Positions 37,474-46,625 of a DNA stretch of 64,000 bases are shown piece after piece; positions within the stretch are counted from its first letter, which is position 1, and the number at the start of each line of letters is the position of its first letter. The translations under genes and the position numbers were made by a program. The notes below the pieces were generated by a model that was not told where the DNA came from, did not search any database, and was given only the letters and a program-made list of their open reading frames with translations. The DNA comes from Bifidobacterium longum subsp. infantis ATCC 15697 = JCM 1222 = DSM 20088 (GTDB lineage Bacteria; Actinomycetota; Actinomycetes; Actinomycetales; Bifidobacteriaceae). Location of the stretch: the NCBI RefSeq assembly GCF_000269965.1, contig NC_017219.1, forward strand, positions 930,001 to 994,000. The letters are read 5' to 3'.

Positions 37474-38940
37474 GTGGCAGAGGAATATGTGGCTGCATTC
37501 GATGCAGGGACCACGGCGTTGAAGGGTGCCTTGGTTGATAGGCAAGGCCGTATCGTAGCCAGTGCGAGTAGTGAGCTTAACCTTATTATCAACGGCGACT
37601 ATCGGGAACAGAGCCCCGATCAATGGTGGCAAGCTTTCTGCTCGGCCTCCAGGCACATGATTGAGCAGGCGCGGCAATCCGAGTCAGAATTCAATGTGAC
37701 TCGCATTCGTGGCATCATTTTCAGCGGTCAGATGCAGGATGTTATTGCTTTGAACGGCGAGCTCAATCCCGTCCGCAATGCCATTCTGTATTCGGATGGC
37801 CGAGCCGAGGAACAGGCCAAGCAACTCGCCAAGACATATCAGGGTGGAGTAGAACGTTTCCTGAACACCGTTGGTAACCGGCTCGAAGGCTGCTTGCCGT
37901 TGCCCAAGTTGATGTGGCTGCGTGAACACGAGCCGGAAACGTACGCGCGCATTCGTCATGTATTGATCAGTTCCAAGGACTACTTGATCGCCCAATTGAC
38001 CGGCGAATGCGTGGGCGATGTGGCGGCTTGTTCCACAGCCGGTGCCATGAATATCCGTAATGGCCAATGGGATGCCGAATTGTGCGAGGCCGCAGGAATC
38101 GACATGGCCATGTTGCCACACCTGCACAATCCGCAAGACAACATTGGCACAGTGACGGAATCCGCTGCACAACGCACCGGTTTCTCCGCCGGAACTGCGG
38201 TATACGCGGGCATTGGCGATGCGGGTGCCACCACGCTGGCCAGCGGTGTCAGCCGCCCTGGTCAATACAACATCAATATCGGCACCTCAGGTTGGATCGC
38301 CACCGTTTCGCCCGAACCGTTCACCGGCAAACCCGGTGCTGCGAATCTGGCATTTGGTGTGGAAGAAGTCTTCGTGAATGCCGTGCCATTCCTCAACGCC
38401 GGTGACGTGCATAAATGGGTTACCGGCGTATTCGCTGATGGCGATTACGCGGAAGCACATCAGCTTATCGAAACATCCAAACCCGGCTCCAACGGTGTGA
38501 TGTGCCTGCCATATCTGGTGGGGGAGCGGTTCCCCGTGATGAACCCGAATATTCGCGGGGCCTATGTAGGCCTCGATCCAGACACCACCAAGGCAGACAT
38601 GATGCGTGCCGCGCTTGAGGGCGTGGCCTTCTCCATTCGTCAAGGTATGGAAAGTTCTGACGCCAAACCCAGCGAGATTTCCCTGATTGGCGGCGGAGCC
38701 AGAGAAAATGCGTGGTGCCAGATTCTGGCCGATGTGTTGGAGCATCCCATCGAAGTGTTCGCCAATGCCGATATTCTGCCAGCAGTGGCGATGGCCTCGT
38801 TGGTGTTCAATGCACCAGACCTGCTGCAATCCGTATGTGAACGCACCGTATATCAGCCGAATCCTGACACCGCACGCACATATGCCGACGCATACCGGCG
38901 ATTCCTGAGCCTCTACCCGATGCTGCGAACGATGGATTAG
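37474..38940 (+). CDS. FGGY-family carbohydrate kinase
   Basis: The enzyme transfers phosphate from ATP to a sugar or sugar alcohol. The 488-residue protein has the two-domain actin-like fold: VAAFDAGTTALKGALVD (phosphate 1), SGQMQD (substrate Asp region), IGTSGWIA (phosphate 2) and the C-terminal signature EGVAFSIRQGME with LIGGGARENAWCQILADV (adenosine site). It is closest to xylulokinase-type members, but the D/E-rich substrate loop differs enough that the sugar should stay open. GTG 37474 follows AAGGGGAG. Acylphosphatase follows 12 bases later. Confidence 0.88.
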   Translation: MAEEYVAAFDAGTTALKGALVDRQGRIVASASSELNLIINGDYREQSPDQWWQAFCSASRHMIEQARQSESEFNVTRIRGIIFSGQMQDVIALNGELNPVRNAILYSDGRAEEQAKQLAKTYQGGVERFLNTVGNRLEGCLPLPKLMWLREHEPETYARIRHVLISSKDYLIAQLTGECVGDVAACSTAGAMNIRNGQWDAELCEAAGIDMAMLPHLHNPQDNIGTVTESAAQRTGFSAGTAVYAGIGDAGATTLASGVSRPGQYNINIGTSGWIATVSPEPFTGKPGAANLAFGVEEVFVNAVPFLNAGDVHKWVTGVFADGDYAEAHQLIETSKPGSNGVMCLPYLVGERFPVMNPNIRGAYVGLDPDTTKADMMRAALEGVAFSIRQGMESSDAKPSEISLIGGGARENAWCQILADVLEHPIEVFANADILPAVAMASLVFNAPDLLQSVCERTVYQPNPDTARTYADAYRRFLSLYPMLRTMD

Positions 38941-38952
38941 GAACTGAGCATC

Positions 38953-39246
38953 ATGAGGCAATCAGCGAATTTGGTCCGCAAACATATAGCGGTCACCGGA
39001 CTGGTGCAAGGCGTGGGATTCCGTTATTTTACGGTGACTCAGGCACGTCGACTTGGTGTACAGGGCTGGGTGCGCAATTGCCGCGATGGCTCGGTTGAGC
39101 TGGAAGCACAAGGCAGTAGCGACGCAGTGCAAGCCTTGGTTGAGCAATTAGCCATTGGTCCGCGATGGTCCGAAGTGAGTCACGTCGCCGTACATGACAT
39201 GCCGATTATCGATGAGACCGCTCGGGCATTTGGCGTGCGTCAATAA
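38953..39246 (+). CDS. acyP: Acylphosphatase
   Basis: This small cytosolic enzyme hydrolyses acyl phosphates such as carbamoyl- and acetyl-phosphate. The 97-residue product shows the family motif GLVQGVGFRYF with the phosphate-binding R24, and GWVRNCRDGSVELEAQG with catalytic N42. Length is slightly above the usual 90-98 range minimum and normal for bacteria. It lies 12 bases after the sugar kinase and may be co-transcribed with it. Acetyl-phosphate is abundant in bifidobacteria because of the phosphoketolase shunt. Confidence 0.93.
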   Translation: MRQSANLVRKHIAVTGLVQGVGFRYFTVTQARRLGVQGWVRNCRDGSVELEAQGSSDAVQALVEQLAIGPRWSEVSHVAVHDMPIIDETARAFGVRQ

Positions 39247-39347
39247 CCTGCATCACGAATCCACATCACGCACGATAATCTCACGATACGGGTGAACATG
39301 GGCGTTCCTCGCCGCTTAGGCCCCTCACGTTGGTACGATGGGGCTTT

Positions 39348-40745
39348 ATGAGTGAGAACATCATGCGAATCATTGACCTGCGTGGTCAGCACCTGTCCCG
39401 TGCCGAACTGCTCGCCGCGATGCCGCGCGCCGCAATGGGCACTTCCGAAGCCACCGATCTGGTGCGTCCGATTCTGGACGATGTCAAGGAACGCGGTGCC
39501 GCGGCCCTGCGCGACTTCGAGGAGAAGTTCGATCACGTGCGTCCCAAGAACCTGCGCGTGCCGGTCGAGGCGATCAAGGACGCCCTGACCACGCTCGACC
39601 CCGAAGTGCGCGCTGCCATCGAGGAATCGGTACGCCGCGCCCGCGCCGTGGCCGCCAACCAGGTGCCGAAGGACTTCTACACCGACCTCGCCGAAGGTGC
39701 CCGCGTGGCCGAACGCTGGATTCCGATTCAGCGCGTCGGCCTGTATGTGCCCGGCGGCAAGGCCGTCTACCCGAGCTCCGTCATCATGAACGCTGTGCCG
39801 GCCCAGGCCGCCGGCGTCGAATCGCTGGCCATCGCCACCCCGCCCGCCCGCGACAATGAGGAAGGCCTGCCGAACAAGACCATCCTCGCCACCTGCGCCA
39901 TCCTCGGTGTTGACGAGGTATACGCGGTCGGCGGCGCTCAGGCCATCGCCATGTTCGCATACGGCGCCAAGGGCAGCGAGCCACAGGACGGCGACATCCT
40001 GTGCGATCCGGTTGACAAGATCACCGGCCCGGGCAACATCTTCGTGGCCACCGCCAAGTCGCTGGTCTCCGCATTCGTGGGCATCGACGCGGTCGCCGGC
40101 CCCACCGAAATCGGCATCATCGCCGATGCAACCGCCAACCCGAGTCTGCTGGCCGCCGACCTCATCGGCCAGGCCGAGCATGATGAGCTCGCCGGTTCCG
40201 TGCTGTTCACCGACTCCACCGAGATTGCCGACAAGGTGCAGGAGAACCTCAAGTACCGCGTGCCGCGTACCGAGCACGCCGAGCGTGTCCACACGTCACT
40301 GTCCGGCACCCAGTCTGCCATCGTGCTGACCGACGGTCTCGACCAGTCCATCGACGCGGCCAACGCCTACGCCGCCGAACACCTTGAGATTCAGACCAAG
40401 GATGCCGATGCTGTCGTCAAGCGCATCAAGAACGCCGGTGCCATCTTCCGCGGCCCGTACTCCCCGGTGCCGCTGGGCGACTACATGTCCGGCTCCAACC
40501 ACGTGCTGCCCACCGGCGGCACCGCCCGCTTCGCCGCCGGCCTCGGCGTGCACACCTTCATGAAGCCGGTCGAAGTCATCGAATACGACGAGGAAGGCCT
40601 GAAGGCACTCGCCGCCCGCATCAACGCCTTTGCGGTGTCCGAGGATCTGCCCGCCCACGGCGAGTGCGTGCTCTCCCGCTTCGTCAAGGATCCGTATGAC
40701 AAGGCCACCCTGCGCGAGCAGGAGAAGGGAGCCGGTCTGCGATGA
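39348..40745 (+). CDS. hisD: Histidinol dehydrogenase HisD
   Basis: HisD is a zinc-dependent NAD enzyme that oxidises L-histidinol to L-histidine in two steps, the last of the pathway. Hallmarks are VPGGKAVYPSSVIMNAVPAQ, GPGNIFVATAKSLV, GPTEIGIIAD, AEHDELAGSVLFT and GLGVHTFMK. The frame is open from 39330, but MSENIMRIIDLRG starting at 39348, or the internal ATG at 39363 with GTGAG upstream, is more likely the real start. It is the first gene of the his operon and overlaps hisC by four bases (ATGA). Confidence 0.96.
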   Translation: MSENIMRIIDLRGQHLSRAELLAAMPRAAMGTSEATDLVRPILDDVKERGAAALRDFEEKFDHVRPKNLRVPVEAIKDALTTLDPEVRAAIEESVRRARAVAANQVPKDFYTDLAEGARVAERWIPIQRVGLYVPGGKAVYPSSVIMNAVPAQAAGVESLAIATPPARDNEEGLPNKTILATCAILGVDEVYAVGGAQAIAMFAYGAKGSEPQDGDILCDPVDKITGPGNIFVATAKSLVSAFVGIDAVAGPTEIGIIADATANPSLLAADLIGQAEHDELAGSVLFTDSTEIADKVQENLKYRVPRTEHAERVHTSLSGTQSAIVLTDGLDQSIDAANAYAAEHLEIQTKDADAVVKRIKNAGAIFRGPYSPVPLGDYMSGSNHVLPTGGTARFAAGLGVHTFMKPVEVIEYDEEGLKALAARINAFAVSEDLPAHGECVLSRFVKDPYDKATLREQEKGAGLR

Positions 40746-41902
40746 GCTCGATTCCCGCAAACCTGCCGTTGCGCAACGACCTGATCGGTGAGGAGCCGTA
40801 CGGCGCTCCCCAGCTGGACGTGCCGGTGTGCCTGAACGTCAACGAGAACCCGTATGCGCCGGACCCGGCCGTATGCGACACCATCGCCAAGCGTGTGCGT
40901 GAAATCGCCCCCACACTCAACCGATACCCGGACCGTGAGCACATCGAATTGCGTCAGGCATTCTCCGATTACCTGGCCCGCGAATCCGGTACCCGTCTGG
41001 ACGTGGACGAGCTGTGGGGCGCGAACGGCTCCAACGAGATCATGCTCCAGCTGTTCCAGGCTTTCGGCGGCCCGGGCCGCACCGCACTCGGTGCCGACCC
41101 GACGTACTCCATGTACCCGGAGTACGCCCGCGACACCTTCACCGGTTGGAAGCTCGCCCACCGCAACGCCGACTTCACGCTGAACGTCGACAAGGTGCTT
41201 GAGGCCATCGCCGAGGTCAAGCCCTCGATGGTGCTGCTCACCAGACCAAACAACCCGACTGGCACCCCGTTGCCGATGGAGGATATCGAGTGTATTCTCG
41301 CCGCCTGCGAAACCGCTGAAGTGGCCGGCGCGGGCGAGGGCGTGCACCCGATTCTCGTCATCGACGAAGCGTACGTGGAATTCCGCAAGCCAGGCACCCC
41401 GAGCGCCGTGAGCCTGATCAAGGACCACCCGAACTTGGCCGTCAGCCGCACCATGAGCAAGGCCTTTGCCTTCGCCGGAGCGCGAGTCGGCTACCTAGCC
41501 GCATCCAAGGGCATCATCGACTGCGTGCGCATCGTACGCATGCCGTACCACCTGTCCGCCGTGACCCAGGCCGCCGCACTGGCTGCCTTCGAACACACCG
41601 ATGAACAGCTGAGCCGTGTCGAGCACCTGCGCGAAACCCGCGAGGCCACCGCCGCATGGCTCAAGGAACAGACCTACAAGGACCAGCCGCTTGAAGTGGC
41701 CGAATCCGGCTCGAACTTCCTTCTGTTCGGTGGGCACTTCGACAAGCGCGAAGCCATCTTCGACGAGCTCCTGAAGCGCGGCGTACTCATCCGCGTGGTC
41801 GGACCGGACGGTTGGCTGCGCGTGTGCATGGGCACCGACGAGGAGATGGAGACCTTCCGTAACGCCCTTGTTGAAGTGCTTCGTATAGTGGAAGCAGCAT
41901 AA
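40742..41902 (+). CDS. hisC: Histidinol-phosphate aminotransferase HisC
   Basis: HisC is a PLP-dependent class II aminotransferase that converts imidazole-acetol phosphate to histidinol phosphate with glutamate. The 386-residue product contains [51 protein letters not shown] and the PLP lysine in [16 protein letters not shown]. It overlaps hisD by ATGA and precedes hisB by 85 bases. The family may also serve aromatic amino acid transamination, but the context makes histidine the main role. Confidence 0.96.
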
Positions 41903-41987
41903 GGGACGTTTCTTTCCGATTGCGGCGAGACCCGAAGCGATTCGAGTCCCGCCGCAATCCAATATGACGAATCACACAGGAGACATG

Positions 41988-42587
41988 ATGGCAAGAACCG
42001 CGCACATCGTCCGCGAAACCAGCGAATCACACATCGACCTCGAACTGAACCTCGACGGCACCGGCAAAACCGATATCGATACATCCGTGCCGTTCTACAA
42101 CCATATGATGACCGCGCTCGGCAAGCATTCGCTGATCGACCTGACCATCCACGCCCACGGCGACACCGACATCGATGTGCACCACACCGTGGAAGATACG
42201 GCCATCGTGTTCGGCGAAGCCCTGAAGCAGGCTCTCGGCGACAAGAAAGGCATCCGCCGCTTCGCCGATGCCACCGTGCCGCTCGACGAGGCGCTGGCCA
42301 AGGCCGTTGTCGACATTTCCGGGCGCCCGTACTGCGTGTGCAGCGGCGAGCCCGAAGGCTACGAATTCTGCATGATCGGCGGGCACTTCACCGGCTCTCT
42401 GGTCCGCCACGTCATGGAATCCATCGCCTTCCACGCCGGCATCTGCCTGCACATGCAGGTGCTCGCCGGCCGCGACCCGCACCACATCGCTGAAGCCGAA
42501 TTCAAGGCGCTGGCCCGTGCGCTGCGCTTCGCCATGGAAATCGACCCGCGTGTAGACGGCGTGCCCAGCACCAAGGGAGCCCTGTGA
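41988..42587 (+). CDS. hisB: Imidazoleglycerol-phosphate dehydratase HisB
   Basis: HisB is a Mn-dependent dehydratase that forms imidazole-acetol phosphate. The 199-residue monofunctional form carries the His/Glu metal clusters: [33 protein letters not shown] and [13 protein letters not shown] with [10 protein letters not shown]. The frame is open from 41964, but AGGAG at 41978 places the start at the ATGATG; the second ATG gives the usual [10 protein letters not shown]. Its TGA overlaps the ATG of the next gene. Confidence 0.96.
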
Positions 42588-43381
42588 TGGCCGACGACAA
42601 GTTCGATCCGGACGAATCGCACTTCTCCGACGAGGAGCTTGAGGCCGCGCTCGCCGGATTCGAGAAAGAATTCGCGGACGATTCGGCATCCGGCGATGCC
42701 AGTGATACCAGTGATGCCGCTGAAACAGCGGACGCTGCTTCAGCGAAGTCCGATTCCGACGCGAATGATGATACGGCTGATAAGGCTTCCGCTGATTCCG
42801 GCCAGCCTATGACCGACGACGTCACCGGGTCCGTTGCGGATGCGGTGAACGAGGCCATGGCCGACGTGGTCGACCCCTCGCTCGGCTTCGACAACGAACT
42901 CGCTGGACTGTTGGGTAACAAGGCGAAGGTGGCGTTGATCGTCACCCGTCTTGCCTCCGCCGAACTGTTGGCCGCGTTCTGCCAGCTGTCAGATATCTCC
43001 GCCGCATGCATCGGTGCCAATCAGGGGGCCGTCGCGGTGCTGAAGAATCTGGACGGCGACGGCCCGGAAGCCGCAGCCAAGGACCTGACCACCGTGGTAT
43101 CCGGCATGGCCGTGATTCTTGCAGTCAATCGTGCCGACAAGCTCGAAGTGGCCATGTACGTGCAGGGAGAGGCCGGACAGAGTTTCGCGCCGCCCGTGCT
43201 GTTCACCTCCACACCGCGCTTCGTCGAGGACCTGATGCTCGGCATCGTAACTCTGAACCAACTCAAGACCCAAGGGTTTGAAGTGGTGGATTCCGCTGGA
43301 CTCGACCATGACCAGGCGATGCAGATTCTCGCCAACCACACCAGACGCGGACGTGGCGGGCGCGGCTCCCGCATCGAATAG
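42587..43381 (+). CDS. Conserved bifidobacterial protein inside the his operon, unknown function
   Basis: I do not recognise a family outside bifidobacteria. The product of about 264 residues has a strongly acidic, Asp/Ser/Ala-rich disordered N-terminal third (to about residue 95) and a folded C-terminal part (VALIVTRLASAELLAAF, KDLTTVVSGMAVIL, QGEAGQSFAPPVLFTSTP), ending in a basic RRGRGGRGSRIE tail. It overlaps the hisB stop (TGATG) and lies 33 bases before hisH, so it is translated as part of the his operon. A GTG three bases earlier is an alternative start. There is no catalytic motif or membrane segment. Confidence 0.8.
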   Translation: MADDKFDPDESHFSDEELEAALAGFEKEFADDSASGDASDTSDAAETADAASAKSDSDANDDTADKASADSGQPMTDDVTGSVADAVNEAMADVVDPSLGFDNELAGLLGNKAKVALIVTRLASAELLAAFCQLSDISAACIGANQGAVAVLKNLDGDGPEAAAKDLTTVVSGMAVILAVNRADKLEVAMYVQGEAGQSFAPPVLFTSTPRFVEDLMLGIVTLNQLKTQGFEVVDSAGLDHDQAMQILANHTRRGRGGRGSRIE

Positions 43382-43414
43382 ACGCCAACCAACCAGTAGG
43401 GGATAGGAGAGAAT

Positions 43415-44062
43415 ATGACCACAGCGGTTGTTTTCGATTACGGTTTCGGCAATGTACGTTCCATGGTGCGTGCGCTCGCCAATCTTGGCGTCGACACCAC
43501 TCTCACCTCCGATTATCGTCAGGCGCTGGAGGCCGACGGTCTGGTCGTGCCGGGCGTGGGCGCGTTCGCCGCATGTATGGAGGGTCTGAAGAAGGTCGAC
43601 GGCGACCGTGTGATCTATGATCGCATCCGCGCCGGCCGTCCGGTGCTTGGCGTGTGCGTGGGCGAGCAGATCATGTTCGAACACGGTCTGGAGCACGGGG
43701 TCCATGCCGCGGGCATCGGGCTGATCGGCGGTTCGGTGAACCTGCTGGACGCCGACGTGGTGCCTCACATGGGATGGGACACGATCGAGGCCGCCCCCGA
43801 TTCGGTGCTGCTCAACGGCGTGGAGAACGAACGGTTCTACTTCGTGCACTCCTACGCCGCGATGGAAGTGAAGCCGGTGGATACGTCTCGTTTCGACATT
43901 GATCTGAGCGGTGCGCCCGAACGCGTGAGCTGGTGCTCGTACGGCCGGTCGCGTTTCGTGGCCGCCTATGAACACGGCCCGCTGTCCGCCACGCAATTCC
44001 ACCCGGAAAAGTCCGGAGACGCCGGTGCCCAGCTCCTCAAGAACTGGATCGCCACACTGTAA
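43415..44062 (+). CDS. hisH: Imidazole glycerol phosphate synthase glutaminase subunit HisH
   Basis: HisH releases ammonia from glutamine for the HisF cyclase. The class I amidotransferase triad is visible: C81 in GVCVGEQ, and His and Glu in QFHPEKSGD. The N-terminus VVFDYGFGNVRSMVRAL is typical. The 215-residue length is normal. GGGGATAGGAGAG precedes the ATG. Its partner hisF is not in the window between here and the operon end, so it must be encoded elsewhere. Confidence 0.95.
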   Translation: MTTAVVFDYGFGNVRSMVRALANLGVDTTLTSDYRQALEADGLVVPGVGAFAACMEGLKKVDGDRVIYDRIRAGRPVLGVCVGEQIMFEHGLEHGVHAAGIGLIGGSVNLLDADVVPHMGWDTIEAAPDSVLLNGVENERFYFVHSYAAMEVKPVDTSRFDIDLSGAPERVSWCSYGRSRFVAAYEHGPLSATQFHPEKSGDAGAQLLKNWIATL

Positions 44063-44130
44063 AAAGCATGAAGCTCCCTCTGACGAGAGAGCTCAAATCG
44101 TGTATATGTAACTGAAGAAAGGCTCTTCTT

Positions 44131-44856
44131 ATGTCGTTGACTCTGCTGCCCGCCGTCGATGTACGCGATGGCAAGGCCGTGCGCCTACGCCAGGGTGAAT
44201 CCGGTTCCGAAACCGATTACGGTTCGCCGTTCGAGGCCGCCCGTACTTGGGTTGAGGCCGGTGCCGAATGGATTCACCTGGTCGACCTTGATGCCGCTTT
44301 TGGTACGGGCAACAATCGCGATCAGCTGCGAGAAATCGTTCACGAGCTTGGTGACCGCGTGAACATCGAACTGTCCGGCGGCGTGCGCGATGACGCTTCG
44401 TTGGACGCGGCCCTTGAGGCCGGTGCCGCCCGAGTGAACATCGGCACCGCCGCTTTGGAGAATCCGGATTGGACCGCTTCGGTCATCAAGAAGTACGGCG
44501 ACCGCGTGGCTGTTGGTCTGGATGTGCGCGGTCACACACTGGCGGCGCGCGGCTGGACACGCGAAGGCGGTGACCTGTTTGAGACCATGAAGTTCCTTGA
44601 CTCCGTGGGCTGCTCGCGTTATGTGGTCACCGACGTGGCCAAGGACGGCATGATGTCCGGCCCGAACATCCAACTGCTGCGTGAAGTCGCCGAACGCACC
44701 GACGCCAAGGTCACGGCTTCCGGTGGTATCTCCAAGCTGGACGATTTGCGCGCCATCAAGGAACTGGCTGAAATTGGTGTTGATTCTGCCATCCTCGGCA
44801 AGTCCCTCTATGCACGTGCGTTCACGCTCCAGGAAGCGCTCGCAGTCGCGAAGTAG
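44131..44856 (+). CDS. priA: Phosphoribosyl isomerase PriA (HisA-type)
   Basis: This (beta-alpha)8 isomerase acts on ProFAR in histidine synthesis. In many actinobacteria the same enzyme also isomerises phosphoribosyl anthranilate in tryptophan synthesis. The 241-residue product has [15 protein letters not shown] with the catalytic Asp, [19 protein letters not shown], the [10 protein letters not shown] loop resembling the dual-substrate Arg/Trp loop of mycobacterial Pri[16 protein letters not shown] and [12 protein letters not shown]. It is the last gene of the his unit here. A strong terminator-like palindrome follows at 44928. Confidence 0.93.
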   Translation: MSLTLLPAVDVRDGKAVRLRQGESGSETDYGSPFEAARTWVEAGAEWIHLVDLDAAFGTGNNRDQLREIVHELGDRVNIELSGGVRDDASLDAALEAGAARVNIGTAALENPDWTASVIKKYGDRVAVGLDVRGHTLAARGWTREGGDLFETMKFLDSVGCSRYVVTDVAKDGMMSGPNIQLLREVAERTDAKVTASGGISKLDDLRAIKELAEIGVDSAILGKSLYARAFTLQEALAVAK

Positions 44857-44927
44857 GCAAAGGACTCGCCTTGGCGAGACTGTTAATCTGCCTTCGCTCA
44901 GCTATCGCTTCACTCAGGTCTCGCCTA

Positions 44928-44950
44928 CGGACAGCCCACTGGGCTGTCCG
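44928..44950 (+). terminator. Palindrome ending the his operon
   Basis: CGGACAGCCCA and TGGGCTGTCCG are perfect complements separated by a single base; in RNA the loop would open to about four or five bases. It is located 72 bases after priA and just before the DUF2252 remnant. No clear U-tract follows. Confidence 0.55.
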
Positions 44951-44959
44951 CTTAACGGC

Positions 44960-45184
44960 TCAGCACGGGAGGTCGCCGGATTTGAGGAGTTTCTTGAAGA
45001 CGGCGTAGTCTTCATCATTCTGTTCGGCGTAGCTGACGGCGAATGAGGCGATGGCCTGATCGAATTCGTCGGTGCCACCCATGTAATTGGCGATCGCGAT
45101 CGAATCGCCGGTTCGCTCATAGTCACTACCATAGTGCCGTGCCGGCATGGGCCCGAGCCATGCCTGACATGCGGACCGGGGCAT
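44960..45184 (-). pseudogene. C-terminal remnant of a DUF2252 protein
   Basis: The 74-codon frame ends with SIAIANYMGGTDEFDQAIAS, then FAVSYAEQNDEDYAVFKKLL. This matches the tail I recall for DUF2252 proteins (LARAHARSGD...IAGYLG...FD.AIADFA..YADQ...DY). A full DUF2252 protein has more than 400 residues. The expected LARAHARSGD block is altered (ARHYGSDYERTGD) and no upstream domain is present before glnA. It is therefore probably decayed, although a short expressed peptide from ATG 45184 cannot be excluded. Confidence 0.6.
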
Positions 45185-45268
45185 GTTGATGAAATATCGC
45201 GACTCGCTGGTGACGAACAGTGAGATGTTAACGCCCCTCGTAACACGGTTATGGAACGATAGGCGACT

Positions 45269-46606
45269 ATGGATAAACAGCAGGAGTTTGCGCTGCGCAC
45301 GGTCGAAGAACGCGACGTGCGCTTTATTCGTCTGTGGTTCACGGACGTGTTGGGAACACTGAAGTCCGTGGCGATTGCTCCGGCCGAACTGGAAGCCGCG
45401 TTCGAGGAGGGGCTCGGCTTCGACGGCTCCGCCATCGAGGGCATGACCCGTGTATCCGAGGACGACATGATCGTCCAGCCCGACCCTTCGACGTTCCAGA
45501 TTCTGCCGTGGCGGGGCGGCCCGCAAGGCACGGCCCGCATGTTCTGCGACATCCTGACCCCGGACGGCGAACCCTCGCTCGGCGATCCCCGGCATGTGCT
45601 GAAGCGCACGCTCGCCAAGGCCAAGGACAAGGGCTTCACGTTCTACGTGCATCCGGAAATCGAGTTCTACCTGTTCGAAAGCCAGGACGACTGGTCCAAG
45701 ACCCCGACCCCGATCGACGAGGGCGGCTACTTCGACCACGTGCCGCGCAGCCCAGGCATGGACTTCCGCCGCGCCACCGTGAACATGCTCGAGCAAATGG
45801 GCATCTCGGTGGAATACTCGCACCATGAGGCGGGGCCAGGCCAGAACGAGATCGATCTGCGATACGCGGACGCGCTCACCATGGCCGACAACATCATGAC
45901 ATTCCGTACGGTGGTCAAGGAGATTTCCTTGGAGCGCGGCATCCACGCCAGCTTCATGCCCAAGCCCCTGGCCGACGCGCCCGGTTCCGGCATGCACACG
46001 CACCTGAGCCTGTTCGAAGGCGATTCCAACGCCTTCTACGAGGCCGGTCAGGAGTTCAACATGTCCCTGACCGCCCGCCAGTTCGCCGCCGGCGTCCTGT
46101 ACCATGCGGCCGAAATCTGCGCGGTCACCGACCAGTACGTCAACTCGTACAAGCGCCTGTGGGGCGGCAACGAGGCGCCGAGCTACATCTGCTGGGGCCA
46201 CAACAACCGTTCCGCGCTGCTGCGTATCCCGCAGTACAAGCCGGGCAAGGGCAACTCCGCGCGCATGGAGTTCCGTGCGCTCGACCCGGTGGCCAACCCA
46301 TACCTTGCCTACTCGGTGCTGTTGGCCGCCGGTCTCGATGGCATCGATAAGCAGATGCAGTTGGGCGAGCCCACCAGTGATGACGTGTGGGAGCTCACCG
46401 ACGGCGAACGTCAGGCTATGGGCATTCAGCCGCTGCCGCGCTCGCTGGACGAGGCGCTGAAGATCATGGAGAAATCCGACTTCGTGGCCGACGTGCTTGG
46501 CGAACACGCCTTCGGCTACTTCCTGGATAACAAGCACCAGGAGTGGGAGGACTACAATCATCAGGTCACGCCGTTCGAACTGAAGAAGTACCTGCCGAAG
46601 CTGTGA
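45269..46606 (+). CDS. glnA: Glutamine synthetase type I, non-adenylylated class
   Basis: The enzyme joins glutamate and ammonia using ATP, and is the main entry of ammonia nitrogen. The 445-residue product contains GFDGSAIEGMTRVSEDD, FYVHPEIEFYLFE, NEIDLRYADALTMADN, SFMPKPLADAPGSGMHTHLS and RSALLRIPQYKPGKGNSARM. It lacks the about 25-residue insertion and the NLYDLP tyrosine that is adenylylated in the longer beta class; the matching place reads DDVWELTDGE. It is therefore probably controlled by expression or feedback and not by GlnE at this site. A second glnA may exist elsewhere. Confidence 0.95.
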   Translation: MDKQQEFALRTVEERDVRFIRLWFTDVLGTLKSVAIAPAELEAAFEEGLGFDGSAIEGMTRVSEDDMIVQPDPSTFQILPWRGGPQGTARMFCDILTPDGEPSLGDPRHVLKRTLAKAKDKGFTFYVHPEIEFYLFESQDDWSKTPTPIDEGGYFDHVPRSPGMDFRRATVNMLEQMGISVEYSHHEAGPGQNEIDLRYADALTMADNIMTFRTVVKEISLERGIHASFMPKPLADAPGSGMHTHLSLFEGDSNAFYEAGQEFNMSLTARQFAAGVLYHAAEICAVTDQYVNSYKRLWGGNEAPSYICWGHNNRSALLRIPQYKPGKGNSARMEFRALDPVANPYLAYSVLLAAGLDGIDKQMQLGEPTSDDVWELTDGERQAMGIQPLPRSLDEALKIMEKSDFVADVLGEHAFGYFLDNKHQEWEDYNHQVTPFELKKYLPKL

Positions 46607-46625
46607 TGGAGGAGAGTGTCCCGAG

